From assembly GCA_035578905.1 (NCBI GenBank), contig JAQJVL010001185.1, positions 62,001 through 126,000 of the forward strand: a stretch of DNA of 64,000 nt, written 5' to 3'. The notes beneath the pieces were generated by a model. That model worked only from the letters and a program-made list of their open reading frames with translations. It ran no database searches and had not been told where the DNA came from. Shown one piece after another: positions 12,521 through 25,476 of this stretch (positions are counted from its first letter, which is position 1; the number at the start of each line of letters is the position of its first letter). Both the position numbers and the translations under genes were made by a program. This DNA comes from Stictocephala bisonia. Lineage: Eukaryota; Arthropoda; Insecta; Hemiptera; Membracidae.

Positions 12521-14892
12521 TTCAATTACGTTTTACCTACACCAAAGCGTAAGCTGACAGGCTGTACATTACCATATAAGAAGCTAATAATAATCGTAAT
12601 TTAATAATAAATTATAATTCACTGGTTGTGGGAATTTTTTTGCAATCGTGTAGTAGTTACGTAAACCTCAAAGGCTTACAACTTCAATTACTTTAGAGTA
12701 GGGCCCATAAAAATGTTTTAATAATATATAATAATCATCGTCAAGTCATGTTTTAGGGGAAACTAACAAAGTCAATATAAAGAAAACTCCTCTACTAATG
12801 TATAATCAAACAGGGCTCATTATTAATAAAGACAAGTAATTAATTACACGTTCATTACTGATATTAACTTGAGACATATACAATCCTTTTTACTGGATCA
12901 CTATCTAATCTGTTATACATATTCAAAAACCAGTGCCTTATGTAAATCAAATAAACGTAGTTATGTTACTTAAGAACCCTCCCTAGCTTAATGGATTATA
13001 GATTTATGGCACTACCAATAAGGGGTAATATTTTTATATATATTAAGATTTTAGAAATTATTACTTGTTAATTGAAAAATTTATTTTATTACATTTTTAT
13101 ATACCATGTATCAATTTATTTTAACATGCACCAAATCTAAAATACTATGCATGGTGTTTAAATTTTTTTTCTATTTGGATAAGGGTTTCAAGAAATCATC
13201 ATATTTTAATGAACTTAATTCTACAACGTATTCTAGATTACATTAATTTATATAGTATGTACTATAGATTTTCTATGTAATAACTAACTTATAATCACAA
13301 TCAAGCCCACAAGGTATTTGATATTAAGTTAGTTAATTAATCTTTACTCTCAGGTTTTAAATAACTGTCTTGAAAAATATTTACAAATGCTTTTTATATT
13401 TAGTTTTAAGAAAGTATCTTTAAAACTTTGTTATGAATTCAATAGTAAATTGAAAACCTACAAATAAAATTGGAAATATTAAATTCAAGTTTAATTTGTG
13501 CAGGTTCCATAAAATAGTGTGAAAGTTCAACATGTTAACCTCAAAACAAGTTTATCAATATTAAACACGAGTCAATAATCCTAGAAACCCAGATTATCAG
13601 AGTTTGTTTTGAGTTCTTAAATTAAAATTAGGAAAAGACCATCACATTTCCCAGACATTTAGATATAAATTAGTTAACATTGATTTCTTTTGTAAACAAA
13701 TACTTAACGTTTAAAAACTATCCATAAATTGTACAATATACAAACAATAGATCTTATCATTCCAAGTGTGCTATAGTGAACAAAGGTTGTTTAAAGATTA
13801 TATCAAACTATCAAAGCACTGAAAAAGAAAATAATTTTAATTGGTAACAGGAAAACCCGTTCATAAATTGTTAAAAACAAACAATTGCTAAATTAGCAAT
13901 GAACAATTTAAGAAACAAGAGACATACCTTGACAAGACATATTACATATGTATTATACGTTACATATTACATATGTAGGGGAGGGAGAAGGGGTGTCAAT
14001 CATACGTAGAGTGGGTCAACATTTGTTAAGCACCTAAAAGTTGAAATAGTTATACATTCTACAGTTGTACAACCTGTAGAACATCGTAATGTAGGAATAC
14101 ATACTGACAGGTCACATACAGACTGACGTTAGGGATTTTTTTGGAAAAGTTTAGAAGAATTTTTAGATTTAAAAATTAATTAATTTTTTCTTTTTATTAT
14201 TTAGGGTTTATAATTTATTACTTGCTTTGCTACGAGTTGTCTTGGAAGAAAAAAATACCTATGCAATTAAAATTAAATTTGTAAAGCAGTCTCTATTTAA
14301 AAAAGGAAACCTATTTAATCGTCAATTAAGAATTTTGATTAATGAACATTTCTTAAATGAGGTTGAGTGTTTAACAATTATGGTTAAAGAGTGAAGATAG
14401 AAACACTAATTAGACCTTCATTGAGGTTCATTACTTCACCCAGAAACATTTAAAGGTTAAATTAAATTAAATTGATTAATGCTGAGATATCAGTTATTAA
14501 CCGCGGTGTAATTTTTTAATGAACTTCAAATAATGCTATTTATTCCATATACATATAGATTTTGCATCCAATGTTAAATTTGTTGCCTTAAATTATTAGT
14601 TGCTATGGGTTTATTATGGAGCAGTAGTGTAGATCCATATAAATGTAATACAATTTAGATAAAATAACTAACTAACTAATAAAATTATAGGCACAAGTGT
14701 CCCTATTATATGATACATCCATTATAGACTTATTTAACGAAAGTTCGATGCCTTTTAATCAATGTTCTATACCTAGCTAAAAATGTGAATTTGACTTTCT
14801 ACATATATTAATATATAAATTGTTACTTTTAAGTTTGGTTTTAGGTTTTGGCTTTGAACTAAAATTATAATATGAACTAAAAACTTTATATA
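12521..14892. other. AT-rich DNA, no gene recognised
   Basis: About 2.4 kb without coding signal. Direct repeats of ACATATTACATATGTA occur at about 13938-13977, and a G-rich pocket GGGGAGGGAGAAGGGG follows at 13978-13993. Confidence 0.5.
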
Positions 14893-15738
14893 CATACATT
14901 AGACATTAGACATTAGATATTCTTTATTCTGAATAAAATACAAAAGATATATATCTCATTCGTCATCACAGATAAACTTAAAATAAATAAACAACTAGTG
15001 TTAAAATAATTTATACAAAATGATAAAGCAACAAAGACAATATAAATCTGTTGTTTTCGGGTCAAGTAGACAGGAATTCCTGTAATCTATAACATTCCTT
15101 GCTGATCAAATAATTCCTCACACAATTCTTTAATCCAGCCCCTTTTAAACTTTTAATTTCAGCAGGGAGTTTGTTATAAAAAACAGGTCCAGTAAAAGAT
15201 ACTCCCCTTTCAGAGAGTGTCAAGTGATGTTGGGGAGTGCGGATATCGTCACCATGCTTGGTCGGATACCTGTGGTTTGCGCCGACAACTGGAAGATCAT
15301 CAGCATTATATATTGTGAGCATGATTACACTGAATATGAAAATGGAGGGAAGGGTAAGCAGATCAAGGAGTCGGAAAATTCCTCTACATGAATGCAGTGG
15401 AGGTAGTCCTTTCAAGATTCGGACAGCACGTTTTTGCACCAAGAAAACCTTGAAAGCATGTGGAGACCCAACCCACACTTCAATTCCGTACGGAATGACA
15501 GAGGAGAAATATCCATAATAAACCATAATCAAGGCATTTAAATCTATGAGAGGATACAAGGTTCTGAGTGCATAACTGACTCGACTCAGCTTACTGCACA
15601 GCTGAGATATGTGAGAAGACCATGATAAACCACTGTCCACGGTCAGACCTAGAATCTTGACCGAAGTACATTCTTTTATTTCAAATTGTTCCAAAGACAT
15701 AACAATTACATCCATTCCTTTATTCAGATTTGGGTGTT
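14893..15738 (-). mobile_element. 5'-truncated non-LTR retrotransposon (Jockey/CR1-like)
   Basis: A minus-strand LINE copy keeping only the C-terminal part of its reverse-transcriptase ORF and a short 3' UTR. An in-frame TAA just upstream of the coding part near 15738 marks approximate 5' truncation. At the 3' end, AATAAAGAATATC is followed by tandem TAATGTC heptamers (about 14895-14918) instead of a poly(A) tail. CR1-type elements often end in short tandem repeats. No target-site duplication was identified. Confidence 0.8.
15062..15715 (-). pseudogene. Reverse transcriptase C-terminal region of a LINE
   Basis: A frame of 217 codons, the longest non-satellite frame in the window. Motifs in order: SVKILGLTVDSGLSWSSHI (residues about 18-36), then GIEVWVGS, QKRAVRILKGLPPLHSCR (about 94-111) and FYNKLPAEIKSL (about 180-191). 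This series is characteristic of the region after the RT catalytic palm in Jockey/CR1-superfamily LINEs. The catalytic YADD region and the endonuclease are absent because of 5' truncation, so the product cannot be functional. The intact 217-codon frame suggests a fairly recent insertion. Confidence 0.85.
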
Positions 15739-17790
15739 ATAATAATAATTTGCAGAACCGAAGTTTTAAAACCATTAGAATGCAATAGTAATGAATGGCT
15801 AATGGGAAGAAAGCAATTTATTTGTTTAATGCCAAAGTGTTATGTATGGATAAGGATATCTTACTAACTATTATTTGTGTTATATTATTGTTCTTCTAGC
15901 ATACAAAATTATGTAAACAAGGCAAACTAATTGAAAATTTAAATACATGTTTTTTCATAATTATTGTTGTGTAATAGTGTGTGTAACATTTTTGTAAGAT
16001 AATTGTGGACTGTCAATATTAGAGCAAGACATCATGAGATAAATTTGGAAGTCGTCATTAAAAAAAATTGTTATGCATATGCAATGTTGTATGTTACTAT
16101 TTGTAACTTTTTCAAATGCTATTATTTTCAAATTTCTATATATTAAAACTAAAGTTGTATTACATCTACCTTTATAATTACAATAAGTATTCGCTTCTTC
16201 AGAATAAAACTAACCAATCGTTTAACTATGTTTGGTTAATAAATAGAACCTTAAAGTATATTGGTTCAGAAGAAACCTCTTTTATATGACAGTTTCCCGT
16301 TCAACTGTTATATTCACAGTTATTTTCTGTCTGTCAAGTCTGGTTTTGTAGAACGTTTAGCTAAGTTATGTTCAATATGTCCATTTTTTTAAAGGTTTAA
16401 TTTGCATATTTTGAATTTAATTAATCCTTAATTTATGAAATGTACAAATGATATGACTAAGAGTGTTGAGTAACATTTTACGTCATTCATTGTGAAATGT
16501 TTGTATAAAAAAAGTCTTAAACAAGAAAGTTATAAAAAAATCAACGTATATTTAATGACTGTGCAATTAGTGTCATCTTTTGCATCTTTATGATTATAAA
16601 TCTAGATCATTGTATCTACAGTTTTTCAAATTGTACCTAAACCTGTAGGTACAATTTAAAAAAAAACCTGTCTAATAATACTGAAACACACAGTGGCATT
16701 CAAATATGGCCTAATGCCCTTCATTATATATATATATATTACAGTGTCTTCTTTTACAAAGTTTGTCTGTATTAAAACCACTTTTTGTCCCGTAATATAT
16801 GCGGTTTTACGAGATCAAGTACACTAGAAAGTGGTTAAGCATTAAAATGATGTTTCATCATTTATTTATTTTAAATGTTCGAATATAAAATCAATAATTT
16901 TTTATAATTTACCTTTTAATTATATTTATTTTTAATTTGTAAATTTCAAAATAACAACAACAAAAATAAAAAAAAATAGTTTTAGGTACTAAGAAATTGA
17001 TTTATAAACATAATAAATACTTTGAGTATAACATACAATAAAAGGGCTTTTAAACTAACATATATTAATAGAGAATAAAGATACTTTAAGAACGATTTGG
17101 CATTCAATTTTGAAACTACTTGTCTCGTATCATATTGGTTTTACTAACTAATTCATAATCATACAGATCTTTAGAAGCAAAATCCACAAATAAAAAAAAA
17201 AAACAAAAAAAACAAAAAGAGAATTAAAATGGGTTATTTATATATGAAGGATTTGGTAAGTCATGTTATGGTAAATATAAACAGACATGACTGGATGAAT
17301 ATAAATATTGATTACATATTCCAGTTTTTATGGATTATTATGTGCAATAACACATTATTATACTATATGAAGATTAAATGTTTACTACTCACAAAATAAA
17401 ACACGTACAGTTGAAGTTACGTCGAACAAAAATAAATTATATTAATTAGTTCCATTGTTTTTTTGCAATCGTTTGATTTTTTAAATAGTTAAATTATGAT
17501 TAAATATAATTATGTGTAAAGTCTCTTAAGCTGAGTCAGTGTATTGACGATTTGATTTAAATAAAATAAAAAATTAAATAATATTATATTGGTTATGAGA
17601 TATTAAACAATATATTGTAGGAAAACTAAAAATATTTAAACATATATTATCATTAAACCTTTTACCACATTCTTAAAATTTCCTAATCACATGTCATTAA
17701 TTACAAGAACCGTTAGCCCAATCCTAATAATGCTGTTAATTTAAGAATGAAACTTCCAAATAACGAGTTTCTCCCCAGACTCCGCAGTAC
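15739..17790. other. AT-rich DNA, no gene recognised
   Basis: No coding signal. It contains an 11-bp perfect inverted repeat (16628-16638 with 16647-16657, loop of 8), a TA run at 16726-16739, and A-rich low complexity at 17189-17219. Confidence 0.5.
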
Positions 17791-19016
17791 CTAAAGTGAA
17801 CAGCAGTATCTTGTTAAAACCATCTATCAAATTAAACTCGGTCTGTCCCTAAAGTGAACAGCAGTATCTTGTTAAAACCATCTATCAAATTAAACTCGGT
17901 CTGTCCCTAAAGTGAACAGCAGTATCTTGTTAAAACCATCTATCAAATTAAACTCGGTCTGTCCCTAAAGTGAACAGCAGTATCTTGTTAAAACCATCTA
18001 TCAAATTAAACTCGGTCTGTCCCTAAAGTGAACAGCAGTATCTTGTTAAAACCATCTATCAAATTAAACTCGGTCTGTCCCTAAAGTGAACAGCAGTATC
18101 TTGTTAAAACCATCTATCAAATTAAACTCGGTCTGTCCCTAAAGTGAACAGCAGTATCTTGTTAAAACCATCTATTAAATTTAACTCGGTCTGTCCCTAA
18201 AGTGAACAGCAGTATCTTGTTAAAACCATCTATCAAATTAAACTCGGTCTGTCCCTAAAGTGAACAGCAGTATCTTGTTAAAACCATCTATCAAATTATA
18301 CTCGGTCTGTACCTAAAGTGAACAGTAGTATCTTGTTAAAACCATCTATCAAATTAAACTCGGTCTGTCCCTAAAGTGAACAGCAGTATCTTGTTAAAAC
18401 CATCTATAAAATTAAACTCGGTCTGTCCCTAAAGTGAACCGCAGTATCTTGTTAAAACCATCTATCAAATTAAACTCGGTCTGTCCCTAAAGTGAACAGC
18501 AGTATCTTGTTAAAACCATCTATCAAATTATACTCGGTCTGTACCTAAAGTGAACAGCAGTATCTTGTTAGAACCATCTATCAAATTAAACTCGGTCTCT
18601 CCCTATAGTGAACAACCGTATCTTGTTAAAACCATCTATCAAATTAAACTCGGTCTGTCCCTAAAGTGAACAGCAGTATCTTGTTAGAACCATCTATCAA
18701 ATTAAACTCGGTCTGTCCCTAAAGTGAACAGCAGTATCTTGTTAGAACCATCTATCAAATTAAACTCGGTCTGTCCCTATAGTGAACAACCGTATCTTGT
18801 TAAAACCATCTATCAAATTAAACTCGGTCTGTCCCTAAAGTGAACAGCAGTATCTTGTTAGAACCATCTATCAAATTAAACTCGGTCTCTCCCTATAGTG
18901 AACAGCAGTATCTTGTTAAAACCATCTATCAAATTAAACTCGGTCTGTCCCTATAGTGAACAACCGTATCTTGTTAAAACCATCTATCAAATTAAACTCG
19001 GTCTGTCCCTAAAGTG
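17791..19016. repeat. 58-bp tandem satellite, exactly 21 units
   Basis: Units begin with CTAAAGTGAACAGCAGTATC and recur every 58 bases from 17791 to 19008, followed by an 8-base partial unit. The distance 17791-19009 is 1218 = 21 x 58, so no net insertion or deletion has accumulated. The first six units appear identical. Later ones carry recurrent variants: CTATAGTGAACAACCG in units 15, 18 and 21, GTTAGAACC in units 14, 16, 17 and 19, and TTATACTCGG...TAC in units 9 and 13. The pattern suggests recent expansion of the left part and local multi-unit copying on the right. No ORF spans it. Confidence 0.97.
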
Positions 19017-20987
19017 GATTTGAAGTGGTCATTCAAAGGAGTTACTTTAACACTCACTTTATCAGACTTTTATTATTAATCAGTTAAAATGGAGTCAGGT
19101 AAAGTTTCTAAGTATCAGTTTATTCCAGTGTTTATTGACAGATTTCAACTTTTACAACTATAAAAATAATGAGGAAATCTTAATGGTTATACAAGTTTTA
19201 TAGTTTAGTTAAAACTTCTAAGAACTAAACATTTAATTAAAAAAATGTTATATACAATATTTTAAGTTATTGGCTCTTTTAAGAACGACATTATCATATA
19301 ATCAGCTGATATTTACACAATAATATTGATATGCATAACTGAGATCAAGGGATGTAATATTTTACTACAAGGGATGAAGAGGATTTACGAAAAGCTATAT
19401 TTATGTTTACTAACGATAGTGTGGTTTATGATTTTTTCTTCTTAGTATGAAATGAAATAGTTTTTTTTGTTCCTTACGACAAGGTTAGGAGTACAGAGGC
19501 TTTCTTGGTATGTATCCATAGTATACTAACATGATAAAATAAAAAAGTACTAAGTGATATTTTACGGTTATAAAAATATTAACATACTATAAATATTTAA
19601 CTTTTTTTACATTACTACACGATAATAGAATTACAACTATTCTTCATAAATATAAATTTACATTTTAGTTTTGTGATATATTCAGTTTTGCTTGATTAGA
19701 TATTTTCTGTCAAACTACTTCAAATTAATAACTTAGTCAACTAATAGGTTAGTAATCGGTCATCAATGATAACTAGTAATATGTCGGTATCCAGAATACA
19801 TGGGAAAACGCCCAAGGTAATTGTGGATATTTTTACGAGAAATACAGTTCTCTTATGATGAGTATCCAATATTAACGAAGCGTAAGTGTATTACATAATG
19901 ATAATAAAGTGTTTTATTGCATAAATCATGGTAAAATGTCTTGGCAATCGTCATTGCTTTTAACTAAAATTGACACTCATCCCAAAATCAAACTCCCTTT
20001 CAGACATCCAATTTCTTCATTCACTCTCTCCCATTCATTTGGATTTCTCCACCCTTTCCCCGGTCAGTCAATCAAACGTTAGGCCTCCCAGTTGTGTGCC
20101 ATGAACTCGTCATGAACATGAAGATAAATTTACCTTCTAAATATGGTAGGTTAAGTGTTAGAAGATACCTGCTATTTTCAATGTAGTATGAATATATATA
20201 AAGATGTTTTTAAATTAAATCCATAAATTATTATTGTCGTTATATAAAATGATGTACAAACAGTTGTTTTAAATTTTGTATTGTATTTATTTTCAATATG
20301 GCTAATGAAATTGTTTCACTTTTTATTACTTTAATATGATAAATGTATATTTATGGAAGATGTAATGCTACCATGTAGCCACTATACATTAGCACGTTCT
20401 TCATAAAACCATTAATAAGTTGGGAATATTTACAGTTTTCGATTTATTCCTGTTCCTCTTTTGAGGTTTTCTGTCCATCCAATTCTACAGCTGTTAAATT
20501 ACCAGTGATGACGAGATATATTGCACTAAACACTACTTATTTACATGAATCAACCGGTTATGCTTTGTGCATTCATATATATCAGGTATTTTACCATGCA
20601 GGTCATTGGAAAAGTGAATTAAAAGACCCAGTCAAACACTCAGAAACTATACTAGCTATGCCAAGGCCTTCTAAATATTGTCGTTGAATAATCCAGCGGA
20701 CGTATTATTAAGCTTTTTAAAATATTGATATCGTAATAACTTATTTTGAACTATTACCAACTTGTCACTTTCGTAATTGGGTACGGAGTTCCAAACTACC
20801 AACCAGTATTATAATTTACTTCGATCTATCAAGAAATATACGTTTAAAATTACATCAACTAAATAATAAAAAAATGGTATCAACTAAATAATCAACTACC
20901 AATCATATAGTTATTTAAATACTCACTACTAAGGTTTGGGTATAAAAAAAGAATAAAAGAACGGAAGAATATAGAATAAAAATTTAC
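19017..20987. other. AT-rich DNA, no gene recognised
   Basis: No convincing gene. A pyrimidine-rich pocket at 19978-20095 and a 60-codon frame at 20505-20687 were examined, and no domain was recognised. Confidence 0.45.
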
Positions 20988-21107
20988 AATCCCAGTGGTG
21001 AGGTGAATAATTCTCCTTCACATATATTTGAATGGCCCATAACCGCTCGCAGTAAAAACATACTATGGCGTACTCAGAGCAGTTTGTTGTGTGCTTTCCT
21101 AGGTCAT
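20988..21107 (-). CDS. Candidate internal exon of an unknown host gene
   Basis: An isolated 120-base coding-like segment on the minus strand, about 42% GC inside much more AT-rich DNA. It is preceded by a pyrimidine-rich acceptor-like TTTTATTTCAAG and followed by a donor-like GTAAAT. Its phases match (1 and 1), so it could be a symmetric exon. The peptide begins DLGKHTTNCSEYAIVCFYC and continues through an Ile/Tyr-rich stretch to NYSPHHWD. A CxxC pair and a downstream HH suggest possible metal binding, but I do not recognise the family. No neighbouring exon was identified. It could also be a chance frame or transposon debris. Confidence 0.3.
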
Positions 21108-21669
21108 CTTGAAATAAAAGTAGGAATGTATACATAATAGATAGTTTTTCATTTTTTAAATATACTGTAACCTGAAATAAATAAATTGTAATTGTCTTCA
21201 TTAAAAATAAATCCTTATATATAATATGTGAAGTAGTTTTTTTTTTTTCAACTCAACTCTTCCCTAATTTCTTAATCAATTAAAACGGTTGAGGTGTCAA
21301 CGAATTTGTCTTTTTTCACAGTTGTGCAATAAGATCTTAAATCTTCAACATTTTCTCCCTAAAGAGCATGGGAAGTCCTCAAAGTACGTTTTTCAGCCAT
21401 AAGAATAACATGGCGGGATATTTAGATTAATCTAAAAGTAACAGCTGTTTTAATGTAAATAATGATATGCAAAAAGTTTTAACAGCTGTTGAATTGTAAA
21501 AAGTGGTGTTTGTAAAGTTGAGTATCTTACTTGAGATCTTTCATAATGTTAAGACAAGGAAGTTTGTAAGTATGGTTTTATTCACATTCTGTTACAGGGT
21601 TCTGCTTTACTGGACGTAAAGGTTTTAATACAATGGTAATCTAATGCATTTATTTTATTTATTTGAATA
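21108..21669. other. AT-rich DNA, no gene recognised
   Basis: Nothing recognisable was seen apart from a T-run at 21237-21249. Confidence 0.5.
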
Positions 21670-22060
21670 ATATTCAGCTGTTAAACAAATATAAATTAAA
21701 TAGAAACATTTAAAATTGGCTAAGTAATAACATTGTGTGTTTACACTAATAAATAGGTAGGAACACAAGTAATATTAGTTATAAAATATAAATCAATTAA
21801 ATACATTTAATTACAGCTAACCCCAATCACAATATTCCAATAATGGAAAAGTACCATAAATTGGAATATTGTTATGTTAATCAAAATAATGTCAAACGTT
21901 GATTTTATAGTATGTATTTTTATATTAAATTTTAAATACACATCAACCAATTGGCTTTATTACTTTGTAGTCAAAAGTCACAAGCCAAGGCCGAAGGCCG
22001 AGATGAAACGAGCGCAGCGAGAGTTGGCACGTGAAGCGTGCAGGTTTGTTCCCAAGTAAA
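21670..22060 (+). mobile_element. Unclassified dispersed element ending in hairpin module, copy 2
   Basis: The AT-rich left part matches by eye the region 61.88-62.09 kb, including TTCAGCTGTTAAACAAATA, GGCTAAGTAATAACATTG and TTTACACTAATAAAT. Its right end is a GC-rich module with three successive small stem-loops: GGCCGAAGGCC (21989-21999), GAGCGCAGCGAG (22010-22021) and GCACG-TGAAG-CGTGC (22027-22041). Two copies in the same orientation sharing more than 350 bp suggest a non-autonomous transposon. Class is uncertain. Confidence 0.5.
21830..21871. repeat. 12-bp perfect inverted repeat
   Basis: CAATATTCCAAT (21830-21841) pairs with ATTGGAATATTG (21860-21871) across 18 bases. It lies inside the unclassified dispersed element but is not obvious in the copy at 62 kb, so it may be an insertion or a copy-specific feature. 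Confidence 0.6.
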
Positions 22061-23407
22061 TAAATAAAAGTAGGAGGGATTTCAAATTATATAGTTATGT
22101 TTATAAAAAGTATATTATATTTAATCACCTAATTGCAGTAGTAATCAATCATCAATGTAGAGACTGGCAGTTTATTTATCATGAAAAAGTAATTTACTAT
22201 TACACATGATTTTAAATTACATTAAAATTGAAAATACTTATCTCGTAATATTTAATTGTTTTTCCCAAATACTAACGCCATACAGTTACTAAACCAGTTT
22301 AATTTTAATCCATTTTGGTTACGTGATTTTGGATTAAAAAATTATTTGATATTTCCCTATTTTTTAAATTAAACCAGCAGTTCTTAAACGTTCACAAAAT
22401 GGTTGCTCCTTATGAATTTTGTAATATAAAAAGTATCCCTTGTCTTAAAGAAGTTTTTTTAAGATTTAGTTCATATCCCCATTCTTAATACTAGAAAAGT
22501 TGAGCTACAAGAATCTGAATACATTTACTGGAAACTAAAATGTTGGGAAAACAAAATTAATAAAAAAATTTAGTTATTGTGCAATCCGAGTACCAACCTT
22601 AAATATAATATTACTTATTATTTAATATCTCATGATAAATGAAGACCACTATTATATTATTTTTTTTTATCTTAATAAGTCTGTGGAAGGTAGCTAAAGG
22701 TGCGTAAAGCACGCAATGCCTACTGTCTCATGAATCAAATAGGATACTTATGGGGAAGGTAAACCCCCACGTATAGCCCATGAATCAGTACGCATTGGTT
22801 ATTTATTCCGAAGTTTTTAAGGTTTTAAAAACCTTTCTACAACTATGTGTGTTGCGAATTACAACTACAAACTAATTACACAGGCGTTTGGATGATTTGT
22901 GTGGTAAACTAAAACATATATACTCAAATGTAGGTCAGAGTTTGATTCGTCTCTTTAGAAATATAAGAATTACTGGTCAGTTTGGAAGTGACAATGATCA
23001 GCATGGGTCACATTTGATTAATATTTAAAAAAGGTAAGTTTAACACGTATTTTGTTTTTTATTACTGTGATTAACGGGTTATTAATCAAACTGTTTCTTA
23101 ATCATTTTCAATGTTTGGGACTTTCAAAGACTGAGTCAACTCATTACTTTACCAAAACAAATAGAACCTATTCACATTTTAAAAGCCGAAAAGCTTGTGC
23201 ACATAAATATAAATTTATTTATAAAATAATACTATTAATTAATATCATTTGTTTATTATTAATCTAAAAAAATTATAATTTAATAATCCTACTGTGTTTA
23301 GGATAAGTATGGATGATCTGTTTACTGTGATGAACAAGTTACTAACTTGTTTGAATTACTCAGGAAGGAATTTTTATTCAAAGTCCCAATAACAAGGGTA
23401 ACTAATG
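22061..23407. other. AT-rich DNA, no gene recognised
   Basis: No coding signal. A pocket at 22690-22800 contains GTGCGTAAAGCAC, a short stem-loop similar in style to the hairpin module, but without the rest of that module. Confidence 0.45.
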
Positions 23408-23688
23408 AACCTAAAAATATATGTGGAATCCGAACCAATACGCTCTGATTTTCAGGTAATTTACAAGCCCAGTAATCAGTTATCTTCCCTATACAAGGTC
23501 CGGACCAGGATTACCACCCAGCATGGACACTCCAGACTTCTCTAGTTGTGTCAACATTTATGCCAACAATTGAGCAGATACAATGTTAGTATGAAAAGAA
23601 CTGAGCATGGAACAAATTGCCTACAGTCTCCATTTCATATGTCACCAAGTACCTAAGTTATAGCACAGTGCCACTAGTGCCAAACTCA
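23408..23688 (-). mobile_element. SINE family A, diverged full-length copy
   Basis: On the minus strand it runs from a head with GGCACTAGTGGCACTGTGCT, through CATGCTCAGTTC and GAGAAGTCTGGAGTGTCC, to a hairpin domain containing GGTTCGGATTCCACAT. Order and spacing match the copy at 0.9-1.2 kb, giving about 280 bp. Both ends are represented, so this copy and the first define the family's extent. Confidence 0.6.
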
Positions 23689-24177
23689 TATAACAAAAAA
23701 TAATTATGTTCCACGTGTCATCTACATTTAATTGTTTAATAATATACTCATAAAGTACTTATCATTATGTTGAAATTTCATATGTAAGATATGATATAAT
23801 CTAGATAAAATTGCATATTAAAATCATAAAATACGTACCCTTTGTTATAGTAAGTAAGCAAGCCTTTTTTTAATCCTGAAACCCTGGTGCTTAGAGGCTA
23901 GTATATAATGTGTGTCATGTCTGAAAAAACTGGTATGTCTACTCAAATAAAGTTCATATACCCAGTATTTTTTTAAATAACGAATTATAGTTAAAAAATA
24001 ATAATAGTAAACTAATAATTATGGCACAATAGAAATCAAATTAGAATTAATAATTTCACTATCGTTAAAAACAAGGTATAAGAAAAACAATTAGTGTTCC
24101 TATATTATATTTATGCTTTAAAAATTAATAATAATCATAGTACATACAAGAATTTATGACATTTAACAAATTTAAAT

Positions 24178-24296
24178 ACCACCCAACATGGATATCCTAG
24201 ACTTCTCCAATAGTATAATTATTGACGGTTACCATTGAGCACACGCCTTGTTGGTATTAAGAGGACAGAGCATATGACCTATTTCCTACATGATAT
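24178..24296 (-). mobile_element. SINE family A, central fragment
   Basis: The minus strand carries the family blocks AGGTCATATGCTCTGTCCTC, TTAATACC and GAGAAGTCTAGGATATCC. Head and hairpin domain are not preserved. It lies about 490 bp from another copy in the same orientation. Confidence 0.5.
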
Positions 24297-25476
24297 TATC
24301 TACAACATAAAACGTTGAAAATCCAAAATACGTTCAGATACTTATTTTGCGAAACATATCTACTAAACATTAGTAAAAAACAACACAAACAAGCAAATTG
24401 CATCCGTATAAGAAGATGCAAATATACGACTTTCATATAGCTTACCATTACTGAAGCTATGATAGTAAGTTAAACCACCATTAGCTGTTGACAATAAAGA
24501 GTAATTTGAAATAAAAACTGGATGGCTAAAACTAATTTAAGTCCTTAAACAAGATGCATTGGCCCGAAACCAACTTAAAGAGAAGTTTAGATCCTAAATA
24601 TCCAACAGGGAAAAAAGGACCGACGTTAACGGAGGTTGTAAATAAATAACTTCTTCACTTTAAAAACAAAGCTACGGTGATTAAGCTTGTTTTTAGTGAA
24701 TTTTTTTTACTCTAGTTAATTTTTTCTACCGTTTTTCATTGATGTTCGATAACGTTTACTTCCGATTGTTTATTAGACTTGGTATATGTCAATTTCCCAA
24801 TATTAATCAAAGTCTATTTACGATTGATTATGATTGCTTTAGTTCACCTGAACACAACCTCATACTGCAGACCTAAAATATAGGAAAATTATTTTATATT
24901 TACACTACATATAATATAATCATTCCGAACGATCCTAATTATATATTAAACAAAATTAATACTCAGTGAAAAATATTTACACTTATACGATAAAACCAAT
25001 TGATGCAACATTTCACTTAGTATTTGTAATAATATAAAAAATACAGTTTATGTACACAATATCGAACTTTAACAGTCTTATACATTAGGGTTTTGTATAT
25101 CAGGTCAGAAACAAGCCAATGGTACAACATTTATGTTATCTCGTTACTTATGTTATTACGTTACTCGATCTGCATCCTTCTAGTGTCTGTATGTGAAATT
25201 TAAACTATCTAATAAACTGTTTTAGATAGTTTATTACTGAAATCCTGTATTATTAGTAAGATAAGTTAGGTACCGTAATATTAAATTGAGAAATTTTACT
25301 TCAAACTGTTTTATGCCTAGAACGTGTTTCAAAATAGCAGCTGCTAGCTGAAAACTAGAGAGTAAAAAGAAATTATAAAACATAAATTTATAAGAAACCT
25401 TTAAGAAACAAAATGTGTGGACAAATGTTATGTTTTATATATTTTAAGAATAAAAAAAAGTTAAAAAGTTAAAGTT
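24297..25476. other. AT-rich DNA, no gene recognised
   Basis: No coding signal. An 11-bp inverted repeat (TAAACTATCTA at 25201-25211 with its complement at 25223-25233) is present. Confidence 0.5.

Noticed and set aside
17791..19016. A CRISPR-like regular array
   Set aside because: Whole 58-bp units repeat without unique spacers, and the setting is eukaryotic. The same holds for the 43-, 49- and 123-bp arrays.
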